In this document: one piece after another, positions 26,986 through 36,400 of the stretch
Position numbering within the stretch: position 1 is the stretch's first letter
How the letters are laid out: each line of letters opens with the position of its first letter
Origin: Paradevosia shaoguanensis
GTDB lineage: Bacteria > Pseudomonadota > Alphaproteobacteria > Rhizobiales > Devosiaceae
Reading direction: 5' to 3'
Assembly: GCF_016801025.1 (NCBI RefSeq)
Contig: NZ_CP068983.1
Coordinates: 992,001 to 1,056,000, forward strand
Length of the DNA: 64,000 nt
Made by a program: the position numbers and the translations under genes
Notes under the pieces: model-generated
Database searches by the model: none
Seen by the model: only the letters and a program-made list of their open reading frames with translations
What the model was told of the DNA's origin: nothing

Positions 26986-28830
26986 TCAGTTCTTCTCGTT
27001 CGCCGCAGGCTTGCGCTTGAACGTGGACAGGATGTTGCCGAGCAGGTTCACCTCGGCGCCGTGGCGCTTCATGATGAACCATTGCTGGGTGACCGAGAGC
27101 GTGTTGTTCCAAGCCCAGTAGATCACCAGGCCCGCCGGGAAAGTCCCGAGCATGAAGGTGAAGATGATCGGCATCCAGTTGAAGATCATCGCCTGCGTCG
27201 GATCGGGCGGGGGCGGGTTGAGCTTCATCTGCACCCACATGGTGATACCCATGATGACCGGCCATACGCCCAGGTGCAGGAACGAACCGATGAAGGGCAT
27301 CATCGTCGGATCCCACGGGATCAGGCCGAAGAGGGTGAAGATGTTGGTCGGATCTGGTGCCGAGAGGTCGCGAATCCAGCCGAAGAACGGCGCATGCCGC
27401 ATCTCGAGCGAGATAAAGATAACCGTGTAGAGCGAGAAGAAGACCGGGATCTGGATGAGGATCGGCCAGCAACCGGAAAGCGGGTTGATCTTCTCCTTGC
27501 GGTAAAGCTCCATCATCGCCTGCTGCTGCTGGGCGCGATCGTCCTTGAAGCGCTCCTGAATGGCCTTCATCTCAGGCTGGACGCGCCGCATGGCGGCCAT
27601 CGAGGCGTAAGACCGGTTGGCCAGCGGGAAGAAGATTGCCTTGACGATAACGGTCACCGCCAGGATCGCCAGACCGAAATTGCCGATGATCTGGTAGAGG
27701 AACCGCAGCAGATAGAACATCGGCTTGGTCAGGAAGTGGAACCAGCCCCAGTCGATCAGCAGTTCGAGGCGATCGAACTTGTAGGTCGACTCGTAGTTAG
27801 CGATGACCGCCTCTTCCTTGGCGCCGGCAAAGACATAGGACTTGTCGGTTGCAGTGGCACCGGGCGCAATGACCTCGGGCTGCTGGTCGACGAAGCTCGT
27901 CTGGTAGACGTCCAGGTTCCCCGGATTGGTCCAGGAGAAACGAGCGCTGATCGGGGTGGTCACGTCGGGCATGACGACGGTGGCCCAATACTTGTCGCCG
28001 AAGCCGAGCCAGCCGCCCGTCGCCGTAGCGTCGATCTGCTGCTCGTGCTGCATGTCCGAGTATTTCTTGGAGATGAGGTTGTAAGACCCCAGGACGCCGT
28101 AAGGTCCTTCATGCTGGATGAAGAAGTTCTGGACCTTGGGCGTGCCGTGTCGCGCCACGCGCGAGAACGGGAAAAGCGTCACCGGGTTGGTGCCGTGGTT
28201 TTCGACGGACTGGGTGACGGTGAAGAGATAGCGGTCATCCACCGAGAAGGTGCGGCGGAAGGTGAGGCCTTCGCCATTGTCCCACTTGATGGTGACCGGC
28301 GCGGTCTCGGTCAGCGTGGCATTCTCGCCATCTACCGTCCAGACGGAGGAAGCATCGGGGACGCGGACCGATCCAGCAGTCTGGGGAACCCAGCCCTGCT
28401 CGACGAAATAGGCATGCTCGACGCCGGCGGGCGTCAGCAGCGTGATGATCGGACTATTGGGGTCGACCGTCTCGCGATAATTCTTGAGATGCAGATCGTC
28501 GAGGCGACCACCGGTGAGGTTGATCGAGCCTTCGAGCGAACCGGTTTCGATCTTGGCGCGCTGCGTGGCCGCGATAGCCGCGTCACGCGTCGCAAAGGTC
28601 GATCCGACTGCAGCTTCACCCGCTGCCGGCGTCGCGCCCGGCGTGGCGTTGGCGGTGTTTCCGTTCGGGTGCGCGAGGCCGGGATCGGCCTGCTGCGCCT
28701 GCTGGGCGGCGATTTCGGCCTGGCGCTGTGCGCGCTCGAGCTGTGGTCCGGCCACGAAATACTGCCAGCCGAAGAGCACGACGACGCTCAGGACGATGGC
28801 CAGGATCACATTGCGGTTATTTTCGAACAT
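26986..28830 (-). CDS. yidC: Membrane protein insertase YidC
   Basis: A 614-residue inner-membrane insertase. The N-terminal anchor (about residues 5-22) is followed by a proline/alanine-rich linker, a large periplasmic domain, and a C-terminal set of five membrane helices with the hydrophilic groove region, ending in a positively charged tail. The start codon overlaps the rnpA stop by one base (TAATG). Confidence 0.97.
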   Translation of the reverse strand: MFENNRNVILAIVLSVVVLFGWQYFVAGPQLERAQRQAEIAAQQAQQADPGLAHPNGNTANATPGATPAAGEAAVGSTFATRDAAIAATQRAKIETGSLEGSINLTGGRLDDLHLKNYRETVDPNSPIITLLTPAGVEHAYFVEQGWVPQTAGSVRVPDASSVWTVDGENATLTETAPVTIKWDNGEGLTFRRTFSVDDRYLFTVTQSVENHGTNPVTLFPFSRVARHGTPKVQNFFIQHEGPYGVLGSYNLISKKYSDMQHEQQIDATATGGWLGFGDKYWATVVMPDVTTPISARFSWTNPGNLDVYQTSFVDQQPEVIAPGATATDKSYVFAGAKEEAVIANYESTYKFDRLELLIDWGWFHFLTKPMFYLLRFLYQIIGNFGLAILAVTVIVKAIFFPLANRSYASMAAMRRVQPEMKAIQERFKDDRAQQQQAMMELYRKEKINPLSGCWPILIQIPVFFSLYTVIFISLEMRHAPFFGWIRDLSAPDPTNIFTLFGLIPWDPTMMPFIGSFLHLGVWPVIMGITMWVQMKLNPPPPDPTQAMIFNWMPIIFTFMLGTFPAGLVIYWAWNNTLSVTQQWFIMKRHGAEVNLLGNILSTFKRKPAANEKN

Positions 28831-29234
28831 TATCTCGAATTCCGAAGGCCACCGGCCTTGTTGGGTCGCGCCTTGTCGGCATGCACTTTGATGAGGAGGG
28901 CGGAAAGATCGGTGACCATCTGCCCAAACGGCTCGCTCAGCGCTTCGCGGCGGCCAACTAGCACATAGTCGTGTTGCGACTGGAAGTCACGCGCGGAGGC
29001 TCTAACAACTTCTCGAAGTCGCCGCTTGATGCGATTGCGCTCGGGGGCGTTGCCGACCTTCTTGGTGACGGTAAAGCCGACGCCAGGCGTCAATTCATCG
29101 CTGGCGATAGCCTGCAATGCAAAAGCACGGCGCCCGGCGCGATTGCCCCGGGCTGCCCGTAAAAATTGGGAGCGTTTATTGAGCCGGCGCAAGGAATGTC
29201 CGGCCTCAGACTTGGCCGTGTCCGGCCCGGTCAT
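28830..29234 (-). CDS. rnpA: Ribonuclease P protein component
   Basis: A 134-residue basic protein that assists the RNase P RNA in maturing tRNA 5' ends. The family signature G-N-A-P-E-R-N-R-I-K-R-R-L-R-E is at about residues 62-76. It lies 2 bases after rpmH and is coupled to yidC. Confidence 0.96.
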   Translation of the reverse strand: MTGPDTAKSEAGHSLRRLNKRSQFLRAARGNRAGRRAFALQAIASDELTPGVGFTVTKKVGNAPERNRIKRRLREVVRASARDFQSQHDYVLVGRREALSEPFGQMVTDLSALLIKVHADKARPNKAGGLRNSR

Positions 29235-29236
29235 GC

Positions 29237-29371
29237 TTAGGCCGACAGCTTCTTGCGGCCTTCGGCGCGGCGAAGGTTCAGGATCTTGCGGCCATTCTTG
29301 GTGGCCATGCGGGCGCGGAAGCCGTGGCGGCGCTTACGCACAAGCTTGCTCGGCTGATAAGTACGTTTCAT
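29237..29371 (-). CDS. rpmH: 50S ribosomal protein L34
   Basis: A 44-residue protein beginning [10 protein letters not shown] and ending G-R-K-K-L-S-A, fully conserved L34. It is the first gene of the rpmH-rnpA-yidC-engB cluster. The promoter should lie in the 259-base gap 29372-29630, in which no other gene is seen. Confidence 0.98.
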   Translation of the reverse strand: MKRTYQPSKLVRKRRHGFRARMATKNGRKILNLRRAEGRKKLSA

Positions 29372-29630
29372 GTCGTCAGACCACGCCGGGCGCGGTTCCT
29401 CTATTCTTCAAGTGCGCAAGAAAAGCGCCATAGACCCAAAAATTCCAGGATAGCGCCAGGTTGGGCGGGCTTATAGGGAAAAGCAGCGAACGAGTCAACG
29501 CGCTGCATCGCGTATTTGCCCCAACTAAATGCCGCCCCCTTCGGCAAGGCCCCGCCTCCACGTAGCACCCTGCCACCTCGTGTGCTAAAGCGTCAACTTC
29601 AGTCCCCGCCACGACTTTTCCAAGGTTTCC

Positions 29631-31064
29631 ATGGCCGACATCTCGACTCCCGACCTCTGCATCATCGGCGGCGGCACCGCCGGGCTCGTTGCCGCAGAAG
29701 CGGCACGGGAGCGCGGTCTGAGTGTGGTTCTGGTGGAGCGCGGCCTCTTGGGCGGACCAGGCCTGCATTCGGGAGGCGCCGCAGAGCGCGCACTGGCGAC
29801 TGCAGCCGCACGCGCCCACGCAATGCGCAACTCCGCTCCTTTCGGGATTGCGGATGCAGAAGCTAAGATCAGCATGCGCCAGGTGCACGACCATGTTCAG
29901 TCGGTCGTCGCCAAGCTTACCCCCCAAATGTCCATCGAGCGCATGACCGCGCTTGGTGTGGAAATCATCGCCTCCGAGGCGGCTTTCGCCGATCCCAAGA
30001 CTGTCAGAGCGGGCGATCAGATCATTCGCGCCAAGAACTTCATCATCGCTACCGGCAGCACGACCCGGATGCCGGATGTCGATGGGCTGAGCGACGTCCC
30101 GTTTTTTACCGCCGAAACCATCTTCGAGAATACCCGCAAGCTGAGCCATCTCGTGATTCTCGGACATGGCTACGCCGCTCTCGAAATTGCGCAATCCTAT
30201 AAGCGCCTTGGTTCAGACGTCACGGTTCTCAGCGAGGGCCCGGCATTGCCCGATACAGACACAGAGTTAGCCGACCTGGCCTTGCGCCGCCTGCGTGAGG
30301 AAGGCGTCGCGATCATCGAGCAGGCCAACATATCGGTGCAGTCGCGCAGCCAGGGCATTGGCCTCACGGTCAAAACCGGCGATCGGGAAGATCGCCTCGA
30401 CGCCTCGCATATTCTGGTCGCTGGCGAGCGCCTACCCAACCTCGATGGCCTTGCTCTCGAAAAGGCTCGTATTCGCCGCAGCAAGACCGCGCCCTCCCAG
30501 CTCGAGCTCGCGCCCGGCCTGCGTACCAGCAACGCCAAGATCCACGTGATCGGCAGCGCCGCTGGTGCCCCCTCTCTCGGCCATCTCGCAGAACATCAGG
30601 CCCGGCTGGTCATCGACGCGATCGCATTTGGCGCCCCAGCTTCGATTGACAAGACCAGCGTTCCTTTCGTGGCCTTCACCGACCCGCAAATCGCTGAAGT
30701 CGGCCTCACCGAAGCTGCCGCCAAGACACTGCGCAAGGCGCGCTACAGCATTCTGCGCGCCAACTTCGCCGAAAACCATCGCGCACGCGCCGAACGGCAG
30801 CCGCACGGCCTCGTCAAGCTCGTCGTCGCTGCCGATGGCCGCCTGCTCGGTGCAGGCATCGTCGGCGAAGGCGCCGGCGAGCTGATCGCGCTCTTCGCGC
30901 TCGCCATCAGCAAGAGGCTATCGGCGCAGGATCTGGCGAGCTTTGTCGCGCCCTATCCCACCTACGCCGAAATCGCCACGCGCCTCGGTCGTGAATTCCG
31001 TGGAAATGCGAAGCCGACGGCCTGGCAAAAGCAACGTGCGGCGTTCAAGCGCTTGTTACCGTAA
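29631..31064 (+). CDS. FAD/NAD(P)-dependent oxidoreductase of the dihydrolipoamide/mercuric reductase fold, lacking the redox disulfide
   Basis: A 477-residue protein with the FAD-binding G-G-G-T-A-G-L-V-A near residues 13-21, a central NAD-binding G-H-G-Y-A-A-L-E and a dimerisation domain. In catalytic relatives the first domain holds G-T-C-L-N-V-G-C; here the same place reads G-P-G-L-H-S-G-G, so both redox cysteines are gone. The C-terminal H-P-T-L/Y-L-T motif is P-Y-P-T-Y. It may therefore be a simple NAD(P)H oxidoreductase or quinone reductase. AAGG precedes the ATG. Confidence 0.88.
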   Translation: MADISTPDLCIIGGGTAGLVAAEAARERGLSVVLVERGLLGGPGLHSGGAAERALATAAARAHAMRNSAPFGIADAEAKISMRQVHDHVQSVVAKLTPQMSIERMTALGVEIIASEAAFADPKTVRAGDQIIRAKNFIIATGSTTRMPDVDGLSDVPFFTAETIFENTRKLSHLVILGHGYAALEIAQSYKRLGSDVTVLSEGPALPDTDTELADLALRRLREEGVAIIEQANISVQSRSQGIGLTVKTGDREDRLDASHILVAGERLPNLDGLALEKARIRRSKTAPSQLELAPGLRTSNAKIHVIGSAAGAPSLGHLAEHQARLVIDAIAFGAPASIDKTSVPFVAFTDPQIAEVGLTEAAAKTLRKARYSILRANFAENHRARAERQPHGLVKLVVAADGRLLGAGIVGEGAGELIALFALAISKRLSAQDLASFVAPYPTYAEIATRLGREFRGNAKPTAWQKQRAAFKRLLP

Positions 31065-31091
31065 GCGCCATCCACTACATAATACATTGAA

Positions 31092-32522
31092 ATGGCAGCC
31101 GAACCCCGCGCAATGCCGGGCCCGCTTTCCGGCCTATCCGTCAAGCTCATCACGATCATCGTGGCGGTGATCCTGACGGCGGGTATCGTCATTTACCTGC
31201 CCCTTGTGGCCAATTACCGAGATAGCTGGCTCGCCGACCGGCTGCGCGTCGGCATCGTTGCTGCGCGTGTTCTCGATGCCGTCCCCGACGTCATGGCGTT
31301 GCCCCAAACCCTTACCGATCGCCTCCTTAACTCGGCTGGCGCCAAGGCCATCGTCTACCGGCGTGGCGGGCAGAGCCAGCTGCTTACGGTCGAGGGTGTC
31401 GAAATGCCCAAGGAAGTCGTGGTCGCCGATATGCGCGCCACTGACCCGGCCACCCGCATCGTCGGCGCCTTGGATACGCTACTCGCCGGCAATGGCCGGA
31501 CCCTGCGTATTGTGGGGGATAGTGACGGCACCGCCGATGGCGTTGTCGAAGTCCTGATGTCGGAGACGCCGCTGCGGCTGGGCATGCTCGCCTATTCGCG
31601 CAACATCGCCCTCCTCTCGCTCATCATCGCCGCCGTGACGGCTATCGCGCTCTACGTCTTCGTGAGTCGCACCTTCATCGCCCCGATTCGGCGCATAACC
31701 GCCAATATGGTCGCGTACAGACAGGCGCCCGAGAACGCCAACCTCATTATCCAACCGGAACCGCGAAACGACGAAATCGGCATTGCCGAGCGTGAACTGG
31801 CGGCCATGCAGACCGATCTCTTCTCGATGCTGCGCCAACGCCGCCATCTGGCCGATCTCGGCCTCGCCGTCGCCAAGATCAACCACGACCTGCGCAACAC
31901 GCTGACATCGGCCCAACTTCTTTCTGATCAGGTGGCCACGCTCGATGACCCCAAGGTCCAGCGCCTCGCCCCGCGCCTTGTGACCACGCTCGACAAAGCC
32001 ATCGGTTTTGCCCAATCGGTGCTCGACTACGGTCGCCAGAGCGCGACGCCACCCAAGCCAGGTCCGGTCGACCTTCACCTCCTGGTAGACGAGTCGGCCA
32101 TCGAAGCTGGTCTCATGGGTCACCCCGAGATCCACTTCATCAACGAAGTGCCGGACGACCTCGTCATCAACGCTGATGCCGATCAACTCGGTCGCGTCTT
32201 CGTCAACCTCCTCAAGAACGCCCGCCAAGCCTTCGAAGCCAACACGGGCTCAACACCCGCTCCGGCTATCACGACGACCTATTCAGAGACCGCAGACGAG
32301 CTCACACTCACGATTTCCGACAATGGCCCCGGCCTCCCCCCTCGCGCCAAGGAAAACCTCTTCGTCGCCTTCCAAGGCTCCGCGCGCGCGGGCGGCACGG
32401 GCCTTGGCCTTGCCATCGCGCGCGAACTCATCGAAGCCCATGGCGGAAAACTCGTCTTCGTCGATCAGCTCAAAGGCGCACGTTTCGACGTGATCCTGCC
32501 GATCGCCACGCGGCTTCATTGA
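31092..32522 (+). CDS. Sensor histidine kinase (orphan)
   Basis: A 476-residue membrane kinase. There are membrane helices at about residues 17-40 and 170-193, a periplasmic sensor between them, a HAMP-like segment, a dimerisation/phosphoacceptor helix with His265 (K-I-N-H-D-L-R-N) and an ATPase domain with N-box N-L-L-K-N-A-R, D-N-G-P-G-L and G-T-G-L-G-L. No response regulator is adjacent, so its partner is elsewhere. It begins 27 bases after the flavoprotein gene and could be co-transcribed. Confidence 0.93.
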   Translation: MAAEPRAMPGPLSGLSVKLITIIVAVILTAGIVIYLPLVANYRDSWLADRLRVGIVAARVLDAVPDVMALPQTLTDRLLNSAGAKAIVYRRGGQSQLLTVEGVEMPKEVVVADMRATDPATRIVGALDTLLAGNGRTLRIVGDSDGTADGVVEVLMSETPLRLGMLAYSRNIALLSLIIAAVTAIALYVFVSRTFIAPIRRITANMVAYRQAPENANLIIQPEPRNDEIGIAERELAAMQTDLFSMLRQRRHLADLGLAVAKINHDLRNTLTSAQLLSDQVATLDDPKVQRLAPRLVTTLDKAIGFAQSVLDYGRQSATPPKPGPVDLHLLVDESAIEAGLMGHPEIHFINEVPDDLVINADADQLGRVFVNLLKNARQAFEANTGSTPAPAITTTYSETADELTLTISDNGPGLPPRAKENLFVAFQGSARAGGTGLGLAIARELIEAHGGKLVFVDQLKGARFDVILPIATRLH

Positions 32523-32640
32523 TATCAACCGATTTTCGACACAAGGGCGCTTGCAAAGCGAAAAGACCCCATGTATGGGTTGCGCCGCTTTCACGGAAAC
32601 GCAGTTCCTGCCACCGTGATCCGCCGTTTCAACGGCTTGC

Positions 32641-32717
32641 GCGCCCGTAGCTCAGCTGGATAGAGCACCAGACTACGAATCTGGGGGTCAGGAGTTCGAA
32701 TCTCTTCGGGCGCGCCA
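32641..32717 (+). tRNA. tRNA-Arg (anticodon ACG)
   Basis: A 77-nt cloverleaf. The acceptor stem is GCGCCCG with CGGGCGC, the D arm has AGCTCAGCTGGATAGAGC, the anticodon loop CTACGAA has ACG at 32675-32677, and the T loop TTCGAAT is normal. The CCA end is encoded. Confidence 0.98.
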
Positions 32718-32762
32718 TTTTCTCTTGCTTCGTTGATACGCAGATCACGACATACGTGATCC

Positions 32763-33428
32763 CTACAGCAATCGAGAGCCGCTTTCATAACCAACGGCAG
32801 CTCCGCTTCCGGTGCACATCGTTCCGCAGATGTAAGCGGATAGAGCCAGCGATACGAGCTGCACGGTGCGCGACTCGAGCTCGTCGATCATTCGAGAGGC
32901 CACCTCCCTTTCGTCGAGCAGACGATGTAGCGAAAGCCCGTGGTATTTCGTCCACGCTTCCATCACGGTCCAAGCTTGCAGCCTGTCGTGACCCAGCCGT
33001 GGCGGCCAACCGGTACGCCGCAGCGTAGAGCCGACCTCCGCTACAATCGGTTCTGTCAGGTCTACTGAGCGGCGTTGCTCGATGTCGACTCCGACGTCTG
33101 CGCTGGCGACAGCTACGACAGCAACGTCGCCGGTGCGTGAGAGATTGAAGCCCATGCTGATGCCGAGCGATGGCTTGCCATGCGGTCCGTATTCAAGCTC
33201 CTGATACCCTACGCCATACTCCGCGAGGACCAGCCACAAGGCCGCGCGCGAAGCCAGGAAACGTTGCGCTTGGGTCGTCGAAGCGAATCTCGAAGAACGC
33301 TCGATCGCGCTGGCGCCAAGAAACTGCCCGTGCTGTCCAATCTCAAGAAGTCGCGCGCCTTGCGACGCGAGGTCGAAAGACCATAGATCTACCCAGGAGT
33401 CCTCGGAGCGAAGCAAGTGCAAGGTCAC
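32763..33428 (-). CDS. 4'-phosphopantetheinyl transferase (Sfp type), PKS-linked
   Basis: A 221-residue transferase that would attach phosphopantetheine to the carrier domain of the adjacent PKS. It has G-V-D-I-E (Asp115, Glu117) and W-T-V-M-E-A-W-T-K-Y-H-G (Glu157, Lys161), the magnesium- and CoA-binding signatures. Two departures are visible: Lys in the usual W-x-x-K-E-A is Met156, and the usual F-N-L-S-H is F-N-L-S-R. Its ATG overlaps the PKS stop (ATGA), so the two are translated together, which strongly supports this partner. Confidence 0.9.
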   Translation of the reverse strand: MTLHLLRSEDSWVDLWSFDLASQGARLLEIGQHGQFLGASAIERSSRFASTTQAQRFLASRAALWLVLAEYGVGYQELEYGPHGKPSLGISMGFNLSRTGDVAVVAVASADVGVDIEQRRSVDLTEPIVAEVGSTLRRTGWPPRLGHDRLQAWTVMEAWTKYHGLSLHRLLDEREVASRMIDELESRTVQLVSLALSAYICGTMCTGSGAAVGYESGSRLL

Positions 33429-36400
33429 GTGGTTTCCAGACTGCGCCTGTGCTTTTTCAGGTCTTCAGATGCAGCAAGAATCTCGCTCAAAACTTCGCTC
33501 TCCACAATCGATAGCGGCAGCCCAGTCGAGGCGATTGTTGTTCTGCTCAGCTCGGATATCTCCGCGTCAGCGAAAGCGCCGACCTCGTAGTAGAAATTGA
33601 GCTCAAGATCGCCACCATGGGTTGCAAGTGGCCGCAATTGGAGACGCCCCTCCTGTAGTCCGAAAGGCGCAATATCGATGGCTTCGATTTCCATCGACAT
33701 GACCGATACACGTCCTTTCGAGAGCTGCCGCACTGCAGGCCCGAACAGGGAGCGATCAAGCATCTGCCTCGGGAGCAAAGGCGCGTAGATATATTCCGGT
33801 ACCGAGCCCAAAACGCTCGGTTTGCCGGAAAGGTCCAGAAACTGGGTATCCAGCTGCCTTGCGAGCTGGGGAACGTTTCCGTCAGCAGACACATCGAGTT
33901 GCACCAACCGGCTTAGGAACCCCACGGCTCGGAGAAGCCGCGGGTCTCGGCGGGTTGGATCGTAGGTCCCTAGCTCCAACCGCTCTTCCCGTCCGATAGA
34001 ACGTAGCGCATTGACGAACGCCGCAGCGATCAAGCCGTTTTCCGTCGTGCCCAGGGAGGCGGCCTTTTTCCGCAGGGCGTCGGCGCCCGACGTACCAAGA
34101 CGAAGGGTTCGAACCCGACTGGGTCCAAGAGCAAGGCGATTCACGCGCGTCTGGCTTGCCTGGGGAGGCGCCCCTGACAAGGTCCCAATGGCGGGGCCCG
34201 TCAATGCAAGAATTTGCGAAACACCTGGGGGCTGCCCCCCGAGATCCAGACCGACATACGCCTTCAGCAGTTCATCGAGAATTATGCCGAGCGACCAGCC
34301 GTCGGCCACGCCCTCGAACAGCCTTACGAGCACCACATCCCCGGCCTTGGCCGATCGCAGGAGGTGAACCTCCACCAGAGGAGTTTGGCTTACGTCATAG
34401 GCTCGGTCGGCAATATCACGCATGCTTTGCGCAATCGCGGCGTCGCTCGTGCCTTGCATGTCGTGGATCACTAGCGGCGAAGTCTCATGCGAGGCCGCCG
34501 CCCGCCATTGTCCACCGTACCGAGTGAATCGTGTTCGCAGAAACTCGTGACGATCGACAACGCGATCAACCGCCCGTTGCAGCCTGTGCGCATCGACCCC
34601 TGGACGAATGCGGATTGCCTGACACAACAGGGAAGCACGCCGCAACGTTCCGGTCGCCGCTGGGTCAGAAATCTCATCGAGAAGGTTGGCGAGAGGCGCG
34701 GTTACGGGGTAACCGGCGAGTTCCCCGCTATTGGCTGCCTGCATAGCCGTAGCCACCGGAACGCTCGCCGAGACCACGCCTGAGGCAGTCAGCGTCACGG
34801 TGCATTGGAACTGTCGCAGCGCGTTTGCCAGTTCGTCCACTACCTGCTGGAGAGTAGCGGCATCGACCGCGTCCACATCGTGGGCAAGCGTTATCCTCGT
34901 CTCTCCATCGCTGCTGATGAAATGTGCGGCCAGATCGTTCCAAGCGGGGGTGGCAGAGTCGTGCCCATGCGCGAATGAGAAACCTAGCTGATGTACGCGA
35001 ACTCTTTCCGTAGCCAGCACATCGGCAAGCAGAAGCTCCATCGCGCAGGTCTCCAGAACCGGCTCTCGAAGAGATAGCTGATGATTGATCACGGCCAATG
35101 CGGACGTCGCGCCCGGTTCGAACGCGACACGGACAGGATAGCTCACCCCCCTCGCGCCGACGAAGCGCTCGATCATGATGTCCCGACGACCGCCGACGGT
35201 CCCGATGGCGCGAGCAAAGGCGAGCAGGCAGTCGGCCTCAGACAGTTCAGCAGAAACCCGCAAGACCTCGTAGCGGTCAATCCGTCCAATGTTCAAACCG
35301 TCGACTAAGTTCGTCATCGGCCGCGCGCCCGACAGCTCTACGCTTGGCGCCCAAGGCTCCAGAACCGCACGCGTGCGAGCTATTGCCGCCACCTTGTTCA
35401 TGTCGGACGACACTGCGAGTGCCGGCTGACCGAGATCGCTTGAACCATCACCCATCAACGCGTTGAGGATTTTTCCGCCATCGAGATCGATCGCCAAGTG
35501 CTTGCACAATCCGATTTCAACGACCGCGCCGTTTTCCTCGCAGACTGCGATACGAAGCAACTCCCCGCGCTCAAGGTCGAGAGGAAGGGCCAGCGGCGTT
35601 TCCAAAGCGCCTGTCACCAGAATTTCCGGTGCTGCTCCGATAGATAGCGTGGTTCGCTCGCAGCGCAGCGCGAGTTGTGGGGCTGCACGGCAAAGTCGTG
35701 AGAGCGACTCGTGCAGGTCAACGACTGTGATCTGCTCGTTCGGCCGGTATCGAACCACCTGCTCCAGAGAAGCGCGGCCGGCGGCCGATGTCATCGGAGC
35801 GAATGCAACCTGAATAGCCCAGCGCTGCCGATCCGAGAATTGTGTCGCCTGCCCCATTTCGGACGACTCTTGCGGCCCACTCCCTGCTTCCCGTGCTGTT
35901 CGCGCCTGTTCTTCGAGCGTGCTGGCGATTACCGACGAGAGCTTTTCTAGCGTAGGCGCCTGCAGGAAAGCGCCAACCGTCATCGTCAGAGCTAAACGCG
36001 TCTCGATCCGGTTCTTCAGTTCAATCGAGGAAAGCGAGTCGAGGCCCAGTTCGGCCAGCGGACGGTTGATCGGGACCGATTGCGGTTCGACATCGAGCAC
36101 ACGGCTGACTTCTTCGACAAGAAACTCCTGGAGGAGAGCTGGCCATGCTGCGGCAGGTACCGCCGCGAGCATCTGGCGGAGCTTGTGGTCGCCTTTTTGG
36201 GTGCCTGGCATCAGGCCAGCAAGCCGAGGCGTTACACCCTGGCTTCCGAAGGCGCTGCGAACCTTGGTCCAGTCGATCGCCGCCATGGTGCGCGAGACCG
36301 CACTGCTGACGGCGAAGCCATCCAGGGAATCAAGTGCATCGGCGCTGGCCATCGGCAAGATGCCCATGCTTTCGAGATAGCTGCCCATTGCCGCGTTTTC

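Noticed and set aside
26719-28968. A 749-codon open frame on the plus strand
   Set aside because: It is antisense to engB and yidC, which are unmistakable; composition is low-complexity shadow coding.
32560-32585. Terminator hairpin ACCCCAT/ATGGGTT after the histidine kinase
   Set aside because: The stem is imperfect with a 2-base loop and no T tract, too weak to call.
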